Positions 1-6,335 of a DNA stretch of 9,405 nucleotides are shown here, one piece after another; the stretch's first letter is position 1, and each line of letters starts with the position of its first letter. The DNA comes from Actinomycetes bacterium (lineage in GTDB: Bacteria; Actinomycetota; Acidimicrobiia; Acidimicrobiales; Palsa-688). The notes below the pieces were generated by a model. That model was given only the letters and a program-made list of their open reading frames with translations, was not told the origin of the DNA and ran no database searches. The stretch spans positions 1-9,405 of the forward strand of contig JAKAXG010000119.1 of NCBI GenBank assembly GCA_021827225.1, read 5' to 3'. The translations under genes were made by a program, and so were the position numbers.

Positions 1-592
1 CCACGGTGAAGCCGTGGTCCAGGACCAGCCGGGTCAGCACGTCGGCGGCGTCGGCCAGGCGGCGGCTGTGCAGCTCGAACGCGGTGGTGGCGAAGAACGC
101 CAGGTTGGCCGAGGAGGCCGGCGTGGTCCGGGACCGGTAGACGATCCCGTCCAGGCCGTCGCCCCACCAGGCCCGCAGGGCCACGGTCAGCCGGTGGCAG
201 GCCGCCCATACCTCCGGCTCCCGGCCGGTGCTGATGCGGTCGTCCACCCCCAGGGCGTCCAGGTTGGCCTCGCTGCGCAGGTCCAGCACCCGCAGCGGGC
301 GGACCGCCTCCAGCCGCACCAGGTGGTGGCCGCCGTGGTCGGCCGGTATGTAGCGGCCGGTGGCCAGGTATCGCTCCCGGGCCGTCCCGGCGACGCTGCG
401 GGCCGCGTAGCGCACCCGGAACCCCCCGCTGTCGGGGTCGAAGCGGTTGCGGGCGTGCGGGAAACCGGCCCACGACCAGCCGGCCGGCGCCTCGGCGTCG
501 AGGCGCCACCAGCAGCTGCCGGCACCCAGGGTGCGCCGGCGCAGCCCGGCCGGCCGCCCCTCCGGGAGGCGACCGTAGACGCCGGGGGTCAA
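1..592 (-). CDS. RES-domain toxin (putative NAD+-degrading), 3' end cut by window edge
   Basis: Translating the minus strand from a TTG at 592 gives 197 open codons running off the left edge. It reads as a RES domain: an RFDPDSGGFRVRYAA block (about residues 50-64), a glutamate in GTARERY (Glu73), then GIVYRSR (149-155) followed by TPASSANLAFF with the expected serines. RES toxins such as mycobacterial MbcT consume NAD+ when free of antitoxin; that activity here is inferred from family. The TTG overlaps the antitoxin stop as TTGA, implying translational coupling. An in-frame GTG at 619 would add nine residues and cannot be excluded; neither start has a strong ribosome binding site. The C-terminus lies outside the window, so intactness is unknown. 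Confidence 0.8.
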   Translation of the reverse strand, partial: MTPGVYGRLPEGRPAGLRRRTLGAGSCWWRLDAEAPAGWSWAGFPHARNRFDPDSGGFRVRYAARSVAGTARERYLATGRYIPADHGGHHLVRLEAVRPLRVLDLRSEANLDALGVDDRISTGREPEVWAACHRLTVALRAWWGDGLDGIVYRSRTTPASSANLAFFATTAFELHSRRLADAADVLTRLVLDHGFTV

Positions 593-1104
593 GCGGCCAG
601 CTCGGCCAGGATGGTCCACGCCTCGGCCGCCCGGTCGGGGCGGTCGAGAGCGACGGCGATGCTGGATCCCAGGTCGTCCCGCACGATGCGCATCACCCGG
701 TCGGCGGCCACCGGGTCGGCGCTGAACCGGCCCAGCAGGTCCAGGATCCGGGGCAGGTCCGCCCTGACGGTCCCCCCGGAGAACTGCCAGGCCGGGAACC
801 AGGTGTGGTTGCCGATCTGCAGGCCGATGAGCCGGCCCCGGCTGCGCAGCCGGTGCACGGCCTGGGGGGTGCCCAGGCCGAGCAGGTCCCGAACCGCCGA
901 GGTGGGCAGGGCGGCGGAGCGGAACTCCTCCACAGCCTCCCGCCGCCGGCGCTCGCTCACCTCCGACGCCGCGGGGTGGTCCAGCTCCCCGGCGGGGCCG
1001 GGGGGCAGGTCGACCAGCCGGTTCAGCAGGCCGGCGAAGTCGGGGTCGACCCGGGCCCGGGCCTCGGCCCGGGCCATCACCTGGGCCACGGTGTCCTTGG
1101 CCAT
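589..1104 (-). CDS. HTH antitoxin of RES-type toxin-antitoxin pair
   Basis: This 171-aa soluble protein sits directly upstream of and overlapping the RES gene, the usual antitoxin position. An alpha-helical, charged N-terminal part (1-65) is followed by a predicted helix-turn-helix, around SAVRDLLGLGTPQAVHRL (69-86). Next comes RGRLIGLQIGNHTWFPAWQF (89-108), a stretch recognisable in actinobacterial RES-partner antitoxins (Xre/ParS/MbcA-like). The C-terminal part (115-171) is the likely toxin-docking segment. It probably neutralises the RES enzyme and autorepresses the pair; both are inferred from family and context. The ATG has no clear Shine-Dalgarno but lies 6 nt after a TAGGAT box, suggesting a leaderless transcript. 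Confidence 0.78.
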   Translation of the reverse strand: MAKDTVAQVMARAEARARVDPDFAGLLNRLVDLPPGPAGELDHPAASEVSERRRREAVEEFRSAALPTSAVRDLLGLGTPQAVHRLRSRGRLIGLQIGNHTWFPAWQFSGGTVRADLPRILDLLGRFSADPVAADRVMRIVRDDLGSSIAVALDRPDRAAEAWTILAELAA

Positions 1105-1110
1105 GCCCCC

Positions 1111-1116
1111 ATCCTA
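1111..1116 (-). promoter_or_regulatory. -10 box (TAGGAT) of the antitoxin-toxin operon, leaderless type
   Basis: On the minus strand TAGGAT fits the TAnnnT -10 pattern and is separated from the antitoxin ATG by only six bases. Transcription would therefore begin at or next to the start codon. No convincing -35 element is seen at the right distance. Two GAAACA units nine bases apart (1136-1150) lie just upstream and could bind the autorepressor. Confidence 0.5.
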
Positions 1117-1174
1117 CCGCCGTCGGAGGCGGATCGAAACAACTGAAACAGAAGCGGGTAGAGGCGCCCAGGGG

Positions 1175-1180
1175 TAGCCT
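1175..1180 (+). promoter_or_regulatory. Candidate -10 box (TAGCCT) of proA
   Basis: TAGCCT matches TAnnnT and ends nine bases before the proA ATG. A start site 6-8 bases downstream would give a 5' leader of almost zero length, in keeping with the lack of a good Shine-Dalgarno before proA. No clear -35 is visible. The 85-bp gap between the antitoxin and proA thus holds both divergent promoters. Confidence 0.4.
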
Positions 1181-1189
1181 GGATCACCG

Positions 1190-2455
1190 ATGACCGCCAC
1201 ACCTGCCGCCACACCTGTCGCCGAGCTCGGGAGGCGGGCCAAGGAAGCGGCCCGGATCCTGGCCACCACCTCGACCGCGGCCAAGGACGCCGCCCTGCAC
1301 GCCGCCGCCGACCTGCTCGAGGCCCGCACCGAGCAGGTGCTGGAGGCCAACCGGGCGGACGTGGCCCGGGCGGAGGAGGCCGCCACGTCGGCGACGGTGG
1401 TGGACCGGCTGCGCCTGAGCGCCGGCCGGGTGGCGGCCATGGCCGCCGGTCTGCGCAGCGTGGCCGGCCTGGCCGATCCGGTCGGCCAGGTCGTGGACGG
1501 GTGGGTGCGACCCAACGGCCTGGAGATCCGCCAGGTCCGGGTGCCGCTCGGGGTGGTGGCCATCATCTACGAGAACCGCCCCAACGTGACCAGCGACGCC
1601 GCCGGGCTGTGCCTCAAATCGGGCAACGCCGCCTTCCTGCGGGGCAGTTCGGGGGCGCTTCAGTCCAACCTGGCCGTGGCCGCCGTGCTGCGGGAGGCGT
1701 ACCGGAAGGCCGGGGTGCCGGCCGACGCCCTGGTGATGGTCGACGACGTGAGCCGGGACTCGGCCCGGGAGTTCATGCGCCTGGAGGGCACCGTCGACTG
1801 CCTGATCCCCCGGGGCGGCCCGTCGCTGATCGCCGCCATCAAGGAGCACGCCACTGTGCCCTACGTGATCGACGGCGACGGCAACTGTCACGTCTACGTG
1901 GACGCCTCCGCCGACCTGGACATGGCGGAGGCCATCGTGGTCAACGCCAAGACCCAGCGGCCCAGCGTGTGCAACGCCGCCGAGTCGCTGGTGGTGCACC
2001 GGGCGGTGGCGGGCGAGTTCCTGCCCCGGCTGGCGGCCCGCATGGAGACCGTCGAGCTGCGCGGCGACCCAGAAACCGTCGCCATCGTGGGCAGCGACCG
2101 GGTCCGGCCGGCGACCGAGGAGGACTTCGGCCGGGAATTCCTCGACCTGATCCTGAGCGTGAGGGTTGTGGAGGACCTGGATGCGGCGATCGACCATGTG
2201 CGCCGCTACAGCTCGGGCCACACCGAGGCCATCGTCACCCGGGACCTGGACTCGGCCCGCCGGTTCCAGCGCGAGGTGGACGCCGCCGCCGTGGTGGTCA
2301 ACGCCTCCACCCGCTTCACCGACGGCGAGGAGTTCGGCTTCGGCGCCGAGATCGGCATCAGCACCCAGAAGCTGCACGCCCGCGGCCCCATGGGCCTGCG
2401 GGAGCTGACCACCACCAAGTACCTGGTCTCGGGGACCGGCCAGACCCGGGGCTGA
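1190..2455 (+). CDS. proA: Gamma-glutamyl phosphate reductase (ProA)
   Basis: This 421-aa protein has the usual ProA length. It catalyses NADPH-dependent reduction of gamma-glutamyl phosphate to glutamate semialdehyde, the second step of proline synthesis, in the cytoplasm. Family hallmarks are visible: [17 protein letters not shown] (118-134), [10 protein letters not shown] (143-152), IPRGG (206-210), the catalytic cysteine in [10 protein letters not shown] (Cys261), and the C-terminal [17 protein letters not shown] followed by [13 protein letters not shown]. The gene is complete with no frameshift. It normally acts with ProB, which is not in the window; no co-directional partner such as proB, obgE or nadD is adjacent, so proA appears to be transcribed alone between a divergent toxin-antitoxin operon and a convergent VWA gene. 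Confidence 0.97.
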   Translation: MTATPAATPVAELGRRAKEAARILATTSTAAKDAALHAAADLLEARTEQVLEANRADVARAEEAATSATVVDRLRLSAGRVAAMAAGLRSVAGLADPVGQVVDGWVRPNGLEIRQVRVPLGVVAIIYENRPNVTSDAAGLCLKSGNAAFLRGSSGALQSNLAVAAVLREAYRKAGVPADALVMVDDVSRDSAREFMRLEGTVDCLIPRGGPSLIAAIKEHATVPYVIDGDGNCHVYVDASADLDMAEAIVVNAKTQRPSVCNAAESLVVHRAVAGEFLPRLAARMETVELRGDPETVAIVGSDRVRPATEEDFGREFLDLILSVRVVEDLDAAIDHVRRYSSGHTEAIVTRDLDSARRFQREVDAAAVVVNASTRFTDGEEFGFGAEIGISTQKLHARGPMGLRELTTTKYLVSGTGQTRG

Positions 2456-2466
2456 CCCCGGCGGGC

Positions 2467-2483
2467 CGGCGGCCCGGCCGCCG
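2467..2483. terminator. GC-rich hairpin between convergent proA and VWA genes
   Basis: CGGCGG (2467-2472) and CCGCCG (2478-2483) form a perfect 6-bp stem with a 5-base loop. It sits in the 44-bp gap between two converging genes, where a bidirectional terminator is expected. There is no T-tract on either side, so it would be a non-canonical, U-less terminator of the kind proposed in high-GC bacteria. Confidence 0.4.
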
Positions 2484-2499
2484 CTGACGAGGAGGGGCC

Positions 2500-3972
2500 C
2501 TAGCTCAGCTGCTCCACGAAACGCTCGAGCTGCTTGAGGTTGCGGCACTCGTAGGCGCCGTCGCAGTGGGTGGCGTACTGGCTGACGATGGAGTCACCGG
2601 TGTCCCAGTAGGAGCGGGGCTCGGGGTTCAGCCAGTACACGTGGCGGGCCTTCTTGGCCATCTCGGCCAGCACCCACGCCTGGGCGGCGTGGTAGTTGTT
2701 GCGGGCGTCGCCCAGCAGCAGGACGGTGGTCTTGGTGTTGACGTCACGCCCCCACCGGTCCCAGAAGGTCTCGAAGGCGTGGCCGTAGTCGGAGTGGCCG
2801 TCCACCCAGATCACGTCCGCCTCGGTGTTGATCCGGTGGATGGCGTTGGAGATGTCCTCGTTGCCCTTGAAGTAGTCCGTCACCTCGTCGATGCCGTCGA
2901 TGAACACGAACGACCGCACCCGGCTGAACTGCGAGCTGATGGCGTAGACCATCTGCAGGGTGAAGCGGGCGAAGGCGGCCACCGAGCCGGAGATGTCGGC
3001 GATCACCATGATCTCCGGCTTGGACGGGCGGGGGTAGCGGAACTTGGGGTCGGCCGGCACCCCGCCGTAGGAGAGGGAGTGGCGGACGGTGTTGCGGAAG
3101 TCGAGCGGCCCCTTGCGGCCGTGCCGGCGCTTGCGGGCCAGGCGCACCGCCAGCTTGCGGGTCAGGGGGGCGATGGCCTTGCGCAGGGAGACCAGCTCCT
3201 CCCGGCTGGCGTGCATGAAGTCGATGTCCTCGGGCAGAGGCTTGCGCAGCGACTTGGCCACCGCCTCCGCCCCCCGGTCGGCCACCAGCCGGCGGCGGAT
3301 CTCCGCCTCGATCTCCCGGCGGAGGGCGTCGAGGCGGGCCTCGTACTCCTCCCGGGCCAGGCGCTCCTCCAGGTCGGTCTGGTCGCCCTTGATCTGCTCC
3401 CGGGTGGTCTGCATCATCTTCTCCAGCACCGAGTCCAGGTCCAGCTGGCGCAGCGTCCGGTACAGGTAGTAGGTGCCGCCCACCGGCCGGCCCGGCTCCA
3501 TGCCGGCGTAGCGGGTCACCGCGGCGCGGGCGATGGCCCGCAGCATGGCGTCGTTGCCGTCCATCAGGGCCCGGAACAGCATCTCGGCCAGCTGCTCGGG
3601 GGTGAGCCCCTCGGTCCCGCCCTGGCCCTCGCCCTGGCGGGTGCCGAGCAGGTCGGCGATCATGTCCTCGGCGCCGCCCTCCTCCTCGCCCTCCACGATG
3701 CGGTACTCGCGGCCCCGCATCGAGAAGTACACCTCGAAGACCGTCTCGAAGGTCTTCCAGTGGGCGTCGTTCTTGACCATGGTGGCGGCCAGGGAGTACT
3801 TGAAGGCGTCCCGGTCGTCGAGGGGGATGTGGCGGAGGGCCTCGACCGCGTCGAGGTTCTCGGTCAGGCTGACCGGGATACCGGCCGTGCGCAGCTCCTT
3901 GACGAAACCGGCCAGCGACTCCAGAAGTCCGGCCGAGCTGCCGAGGGGCAGTTCCGGTACGTCGAGCGCCAC
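2500..3972 (-). CDS. VWA-domain protein, CoxE-like, partner of MoxR ATPase
   Basis: This 490-aa protein begins at a GTG five bases after the upstream ATPase stop, with AGGA nearby as ribosome binding site. The N-terminal part (10-170) resembles CoxE-like proteins, including RTAGIPVSLTENLDAVEAL and YYLYRTLRQLDLD. A charged helical, probably coiled-coil stretch (190-235) and a basic segment (LARKRRHGRKG, 278-288) follow. The C-terminal von Willebrand A domain (about 318-470) holds the MIDAS motif DISGS (326-330), then DGHSDYGHAF (391-400) and LLLGDARNNY (418-427). Such proteins act with MoxR AAA+ ATPases as metal-binding adaptors in assembly or activation of target complexes. No signal peptide or membrane segment is seen, so it is likely cytoplasmic. 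The target is unknown; the genes across the divergent promoter are candidates. Confidence 0.88.
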   Translation of the reverse strand: MALDVPELPLGSSAGLLESLAGFVKELRTAGIPVSLTENLDAVEALRHIPLDDRDAFKYSLAATMVKNDAHWKTFETVFEVYFSMRGREYRIVEGEEEGGAEDMIADLLGTRQGEGQGGTEGLTPEQLAEMLFRALMDGNDAMLRAIARAAVTRYAGMEPGRPVGGTYYLYRTLRQLDLDSVLEKMMQTTREQIKGDQTDLEERLAREEYEARLDALRREIEAEIRRRLVADRGAEAVAKSLRKPLPEDIDFMHASREELVSLRKAIAPLTRKLAVRLARKRRHGRKGPLDFRNTVRHSLSYGGVPADPKFRYPRPSKPEIMVIADISGSVAAFARFTLQMVYAISSQFSRVRSFVFIDGIDEVTDYFKGNEDISNAIHRINTEADVIWVDGHSDYGHAFETFWDRWGRDVNTKTTVLLLGDARNNYHAAQAWVLAEMAKKARHVYWLNPEPRSYWDTGDSIVSQYATHCDGAYECRNLKQLERFVEQLS

Positions 3973-3977
3973 CGGTC

Positions 3978-4886
3978 CTACCGGGAGCCGGCCGCGGCCG
4001 ACGAGCTCAGGTCCTTGGCCGCCTTGTCGATGTCGGACTGGTACTTGAGCAGGATGTGCAGCGTCTCCTTGGCCGTCTCGGCGTCCACCGACTGGATCCC
4101 GAGGAGCAGCAGCGTCCGGGCCCAGTCCAGGGTCTCCGACACCGACGGCGCCTTCTTCAGCTCCAGGCTGCGGATGGAGCGCACGATGCGCACCACCTGG
4201 TCGGCCAGCGACTCGGAGATCCCCGGCACCCGGGTGAGGACGATCTCCTTCTCCCGCTCGATGTCGGGATAGTCGATGTGCAGGAACAGGCAGCGGCGCT
4301 TGAGGGCCTCCGACAGCTCCCGGGTGTTGTTCGACGTCAGGAACACCAGCGGGATCTGGGTGGCGCTGACCGTGCCCAGCTCGGGGATGGACACCTGGTA
4401 GTCGGAGAGGATCTCCAGCAGCAGCGCCTCGGTCTCCACCTCCACCCGGTCGACCTCGTCGATGAGCAGCACCACCGGCTCCTCGGCCCGGATGGCCTCG
4501 AGCAGCGGGCGGGTGAGCAGGAACGGCTCGGAGAAGATGTCCTCCTCGATGTCGCTCCAGCCCTCGCCGCCGTCGGACTCGGCCACCCGCTGGGCCTGGA
4601 TTCGCAGAAGCTGCTTCTTGTAGTTCCACTCGTAGAGGGCCTTGGACTCGTCCAGGCCCTCGTAGCACTGCAGGCGGATCAGCCGGCTGCCGGTCAGCTC
4701 GGCCACCGACTTGGCCAGCTGGGTCTTGCCGGTACCGGCCGGGCCCTCCACCAGGATCGGCTTGCCCAGCCGCTCGGCGAGGAACACCACACCGGCGATG
4801 CCCTCGTCCGCCAGGTACGCGACGTCCCGCAGACGGTCGCGCACGGAGGCGGGGGATTCGAAGCGGGAGGGGGCAGCGTCGCTCAC
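3978..4886 (-). CDS. MoxR-type AAA+ ATPase
   Basis: This 302-aa protein carries Walker A GPAGTGKT (48-55), Walker B VVLLIDEVDR (138-147), a sensor-1 region LVFLTSNNTRELSEAL (180-195) and the arginines KRRC (196-199), followed by a helical lid domain. The size and the N-terminal FESPASVRDRLRDVAYLADEGIA segment fit MoxR ATPases, soluble hexameric remodelling machines that usually work with a VWA protein. That partner is the next gene, five bases downstream. I chose the GTG at 4886 because the protein then begins VSDAAPSRFES, as relatives do, and AAGGA lies 11 bases upstream. A GTG at 4925 would add 13 residues with no family resemblance. The C-terminal tail is Ser/Ala-rich. Confidence 0.9.
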   Translation of the reverse strand: MSDAAPSRFESPASVRDRLRDVAYLADEGIAGVVFLAERLGKPILVEGPAGTGKTQLAKSVAELTGSRLIRLQCYEGLDESKALYEWNYKKQLLRIQAQRVAESDGGEGWSDIEEDIFSEPFLLTRPLLEAIRAEEPVVLLIDEVDRVEVETEALLLEILSDYQVSIPELGTVSATQIPLVFLTSNNTRELSEALKRRCLFLHIDYPDIEREKEIVLTRVPGISESLADQVVRIVRSIRSLELKKAPSVSETLDWARTLLLLGIQSVDAETAKETLHILLKYQSDIDKAAKDLSSSAAAGSR

Positions 4887-4929
4887 GGTTGAAGTCGTCC
4901 TTACTCGTCCGGCCAAATAGGCCACTCAA

Positions 4930-4970
4930 GGCGGTCCGGCCAGCTTATCGGGGGACCCCGCCGGACCGCC
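4930..4970. repeat. 11-bp perfect inverted repeat in divergent regulatory region
   Basis: GGCGGTCCGGC (4930-4940) and GCCGGACCGCC (4960-4970) are exact reverse complements, separated by 19 bases that contain a small internal GGGGACCCC hairpin (4951-4959). The right arm can instead pair locally, as GGACC (4963-4967) faces GGTCC (4971-4975). It lies 44 bases upstream of the MoxR GTG and covers its candidate -10. It could be a two-site operator, or structured RNA if transcription starts further upstream. Confidence 0.55.
4942..4947 (-). promoter_or_regulatory. Candidate -10 box (TAAGCT) for the MoxR-VWA operon
   Basis: On the minus strand TAAGCT is the best TAnnnT match upstream of the MoxR start and is flanked by the only AT-richer stretch there. 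It would give a leader of about 50 bases. It lies between the arms of the 4930-4970 inverted repeat, so a protein bound there would block it. No TTGACA-like -35 is seen at 17 bases. Confidence 0.25.
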
Positions 4971-4988
4971 GGTCCAAACGTTTGGGCC
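4971..4988. promoter_or_regulatory. 18-bp palindromic operator candidate with central CG
   Basis: GGTCCAAACGTTTGGGCC is a palindrome with a perfect 12-bp core (CCAAACGTTTGG) and one mismatched pair outside it. AAACGTTT with a central CpG is typical of LacI-family operators, but other dimeric regulators use similar sites. It is placed roughly midway between the two divergent start codons and could serve both directions. No matching regulator gene is in the window. Confidence 0.5.
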
Positions 4989-5005
4989 GCCTCCTCCCCA
5001 GGATC

Positions 5006-5038
5006 GATTTCAGCCCCCGTTCAGTCCGGTTTCAGCCC
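5006..5038 (+). promoter_or_regulatory. Three 11-bp direct repeats (TTCAGYCC), PHO-box-like
   Basis: TTCAGCCC at 5009, TTCAGTCC at 5020 and TTCAGCCC at 5031 recur at exactly 11-bp spacing; the outer two share a 10-bp TTTCAGCCCC. OmpR/PhoB-type response regulators bind tandem 11-bp repeats on one helix face, and actinobacterial PhoP sites are built from GTTCA-type units; the middle unit reads GTTCA. The last unit ends about 8 bases before the -10 box at 5047, the arrangement expected of activator sites that replace a -35. Assignment to PhoP is inferred. Confidence 0.55.
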
Positions 5039-5046
5039 CTGTGGTC

Positions 5047-5052
5047 TACCCT
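5047..5052 (+). promoter_or_regulatory. Candidate -10 box (TACCCT) of the SPFH-Tim44 operon
   Basis: TACCCT fits TAnnnT, follows the 11-bp repeat array at activator distance, and would start transcription near 5059. That gives a leader of about 30 bases containing the AGGAGG ribosome binding site and a small palindrome, CGGACGTCCG (5065-5074), just before it. Confidence 0.4.
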
Positions 5053-5077
5053 GAGCGCGACAGCCGGACGTCCGCAC

Positions 5078-5083
5078 AGGAGG
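5078..5083 (+). promoter_or_regulatory. Strong ribosome binding site AGGAGG deciding the SPFH start
   Basis: A perfect AGGAGG lies six bases before GTG 5090. It settles the start of the SPFH gene, whose reading frame is otherwise open back to 4889. It is the strongest Shine-Dalgarno in the window. Confidence 0.85.
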
Positions 5084-5089
5084 CAGGTC

Positions 5090-6325
5090 GTGGCGCTGCT
5101 GGACCGTGAATTCATCGCCGTACCGGACGATCGCAAGCACCAGATCGTCTTCAAGTGGCCCGACGTCAGCATCCGCAAGGCCAGCCGGGCCATCGTCAAC
5201 GCCGACGAGATGGCCCTGTTCGTCAACACCGGCCAGGTGGTGGGCACCATGGGGCCGGGCCGGCACCGTATCGAGGCCGATGAGATCCCCGGGCTCGGGA
5301 TGTTCATCGACTTCGCCACCGGCGGCAACGCCTACCGGGCGGAGCTGTACTTCGTCGGCACCCGGGAGTACCCGGGCAACACCTTCGGGGGGCGCATCGA
5401 TGACGTGCAGGACCCCCAGACGGGGATGATCGTCACCCTGCGGGTCTACGGCGACTACTCGATGCGCGTCAAGGACCCGGTGGCGCTGATCACCAACCTG
5501 GTGGGCACGGTCAACGTGGCCGACAACGAGGCCATCACCGGCTGGATGAGCGACCAGCTGCTCAAGGTGATGCGCACCCACATGACCGGCCAGATCGTGC
5601 GCAACGGGTGGCCCATCCTGGGGCTGTCGGCCTACACCCCCGACATCGAGAAGGAGGTGGTGGCGGCGGGCAACGCCCAGCTCGCCACCTACGGGGTGGA
5701 GATCATCCGCATGGGCAACTTCGACATCAACCTGTCGCCCGAGGACGAGACCCAGCTGAAGACCCTGGCCAAGGACACCGCCTACTCCCGGCTGGCCGGC
5801 GGGTTCCAGCAGTACGCGGCCGGGGAGATGGCCCTCGGCGCCGGGCAGGGCATGGCCCAGGGCGGGTCGGCCACCGGCGGGGCCTTCCTGGCCGCCGGCC
5901 TGGGGGTGGGCGGGCAGGCCGCCGCCCCGGCCCAGCCCGGACCGCCGCCGCCGGCCGGCCCCGGGTTCGCCGGCGGCGGGCCCGGCTACGCCGCCCAGTC
6001 CCAGACCACCGCCGTGCTGAAGTGCCCCAGCTGCTCCGCCGACAACCCGCCGGGCGCCAAGTTCTGCTCCTCCTGCGGCGCCTCCCTGGTTCCGGCTTCG
6101 GTCAAATGTCCCAACTGTGCGGCGGAGAACCCCCCCGGGGCCAAGTTCTGCTCGTCATGCGGGACCGCTCTCGCCACCGCCGCGGCCCACTGCGCTCAAT
6201 GCGGTTCCGAGTTGGCGCCCGGCGCCCGCTTCTGCCCGTCGTGCGGCACGGCGGTCAACGGCAACGACAACGGCGGCGACGCCGACCACGGGACCGCCGG
6301 CGGCGAAGCCGGCGGTTCGGCGTGA
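5090..6325 (+). CDS. SPFH/band-7 domain protein with three C-terminal zinc ribbons
   Basis: This 411-aa protein starts VALLDREF at a GTG behind AGGAGG; the MALLDR-type start is typical of the YdjI-like (COG4260) branch of SPFH proteins. Residues 1-240 form the SPFH domain, with a beta-rich region (GTMGPGRHRIEADEIPGLG, 52-70; ELYFVGTREYP, 85-95) and a helical part ending at FDINLSPEDE (211-220). A Gly/Ala/Pro linker (245-305) leads to three zinc ribbons: Cys312/315/326/329, Cys340/343/354/357 and Cys368/371/382/385. The first two share the spacer NPPGAKFCSSCG. No membrane helix is evident, so membrane association would be peripheral. Relatives scaffold membranes, in Bacillus alongside a PspA-like protein. 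It is followed after 10 nt by a Tim44-like gene that also ends in a zinc ribbon. Confidence 0.9.
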   Translation: MALLDREFIAVPDDRKHQIVFKWPDVSIRKASRAIVNADEMALFVNTGQVVGTMGPGRHRIEADEIPGLGMFIDFATGGNAYRAELYFVGTREYPGNTFGGRIDDVQDPQTGMIVTLRVYGDYSMRVKDPVALITNLVGTVNVADNEAITGWMSDQLLKVMRTHMTGQIVRNGWPILGLSAYTPDIEKEVVAAGNAQLATYGVEIIRMGNFDINLSPEDETQLKTLAKDTAYSRLAGGFQQYAAGEMALGAGQGMAQGGSATGGAFLAAGLGVGGQAAAPAQPGPPPPAGPGFAGGGPGYAAQSQTTAVLKCPSCSADNPPGAKFCSSCGASLVPASVKCPNCAAENPPGAKFCSSCGTALATAAAHCAQCGSELAPGARFCPSCGTAVNGNDNGGDADHGTAGGEAGGSA

Positions 6326-6335
6326 GCATCCGGCG

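Noticed and set aside
14..1177. Long plus-strand frame opposite the toxin-antitoxin genes
   Set aside because: Low-complexity composition typical of antisense frames at high GC; the minus strand encodes recognisable RES and antitoxin proteins.
1184..2548. 454-codon minus-strand frame opposite proA
   Set aside because: Gly/His/Gln-rich antisense shadow of a clearly recognisable ProA.
2566..4272. 568-codon plus-strand frame opposite the VWA and MoxR genes
   Set aside because: Val/Leu/Gly/His-rich antisense shadow with no recognisable domain.
2500..4929. A single 809-codon minus-strand frame spanning the VWA gene and the whole MoxR gene
   Set aside because: Its upstream 300 codons are an out-of-frame, Arg/Gly/Pro-rich shadow of the MoxR ATPase, whose own frame has all AAA+ motifs. 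The real VWA start is GTG 3972, just after the MoxR stop.
4889..5089. N-terminal extension of the SPFH protein back to 4889
   Set aside because: The extra 67 residues resemble no SPFH sequence and run through the palindrome, the repeats and the -10 box. AGGAGG before GTG 5090 and the family-typical start decide for 5090.
6117..6335. Upstream extension of the Tim44-like frame inside the SPFH gene
   Set aside because: It overlaps the zinc-ribbon coding region in another frame with Arg/Pro/Ala-rich composition; the real protein begins at ATG 6336.
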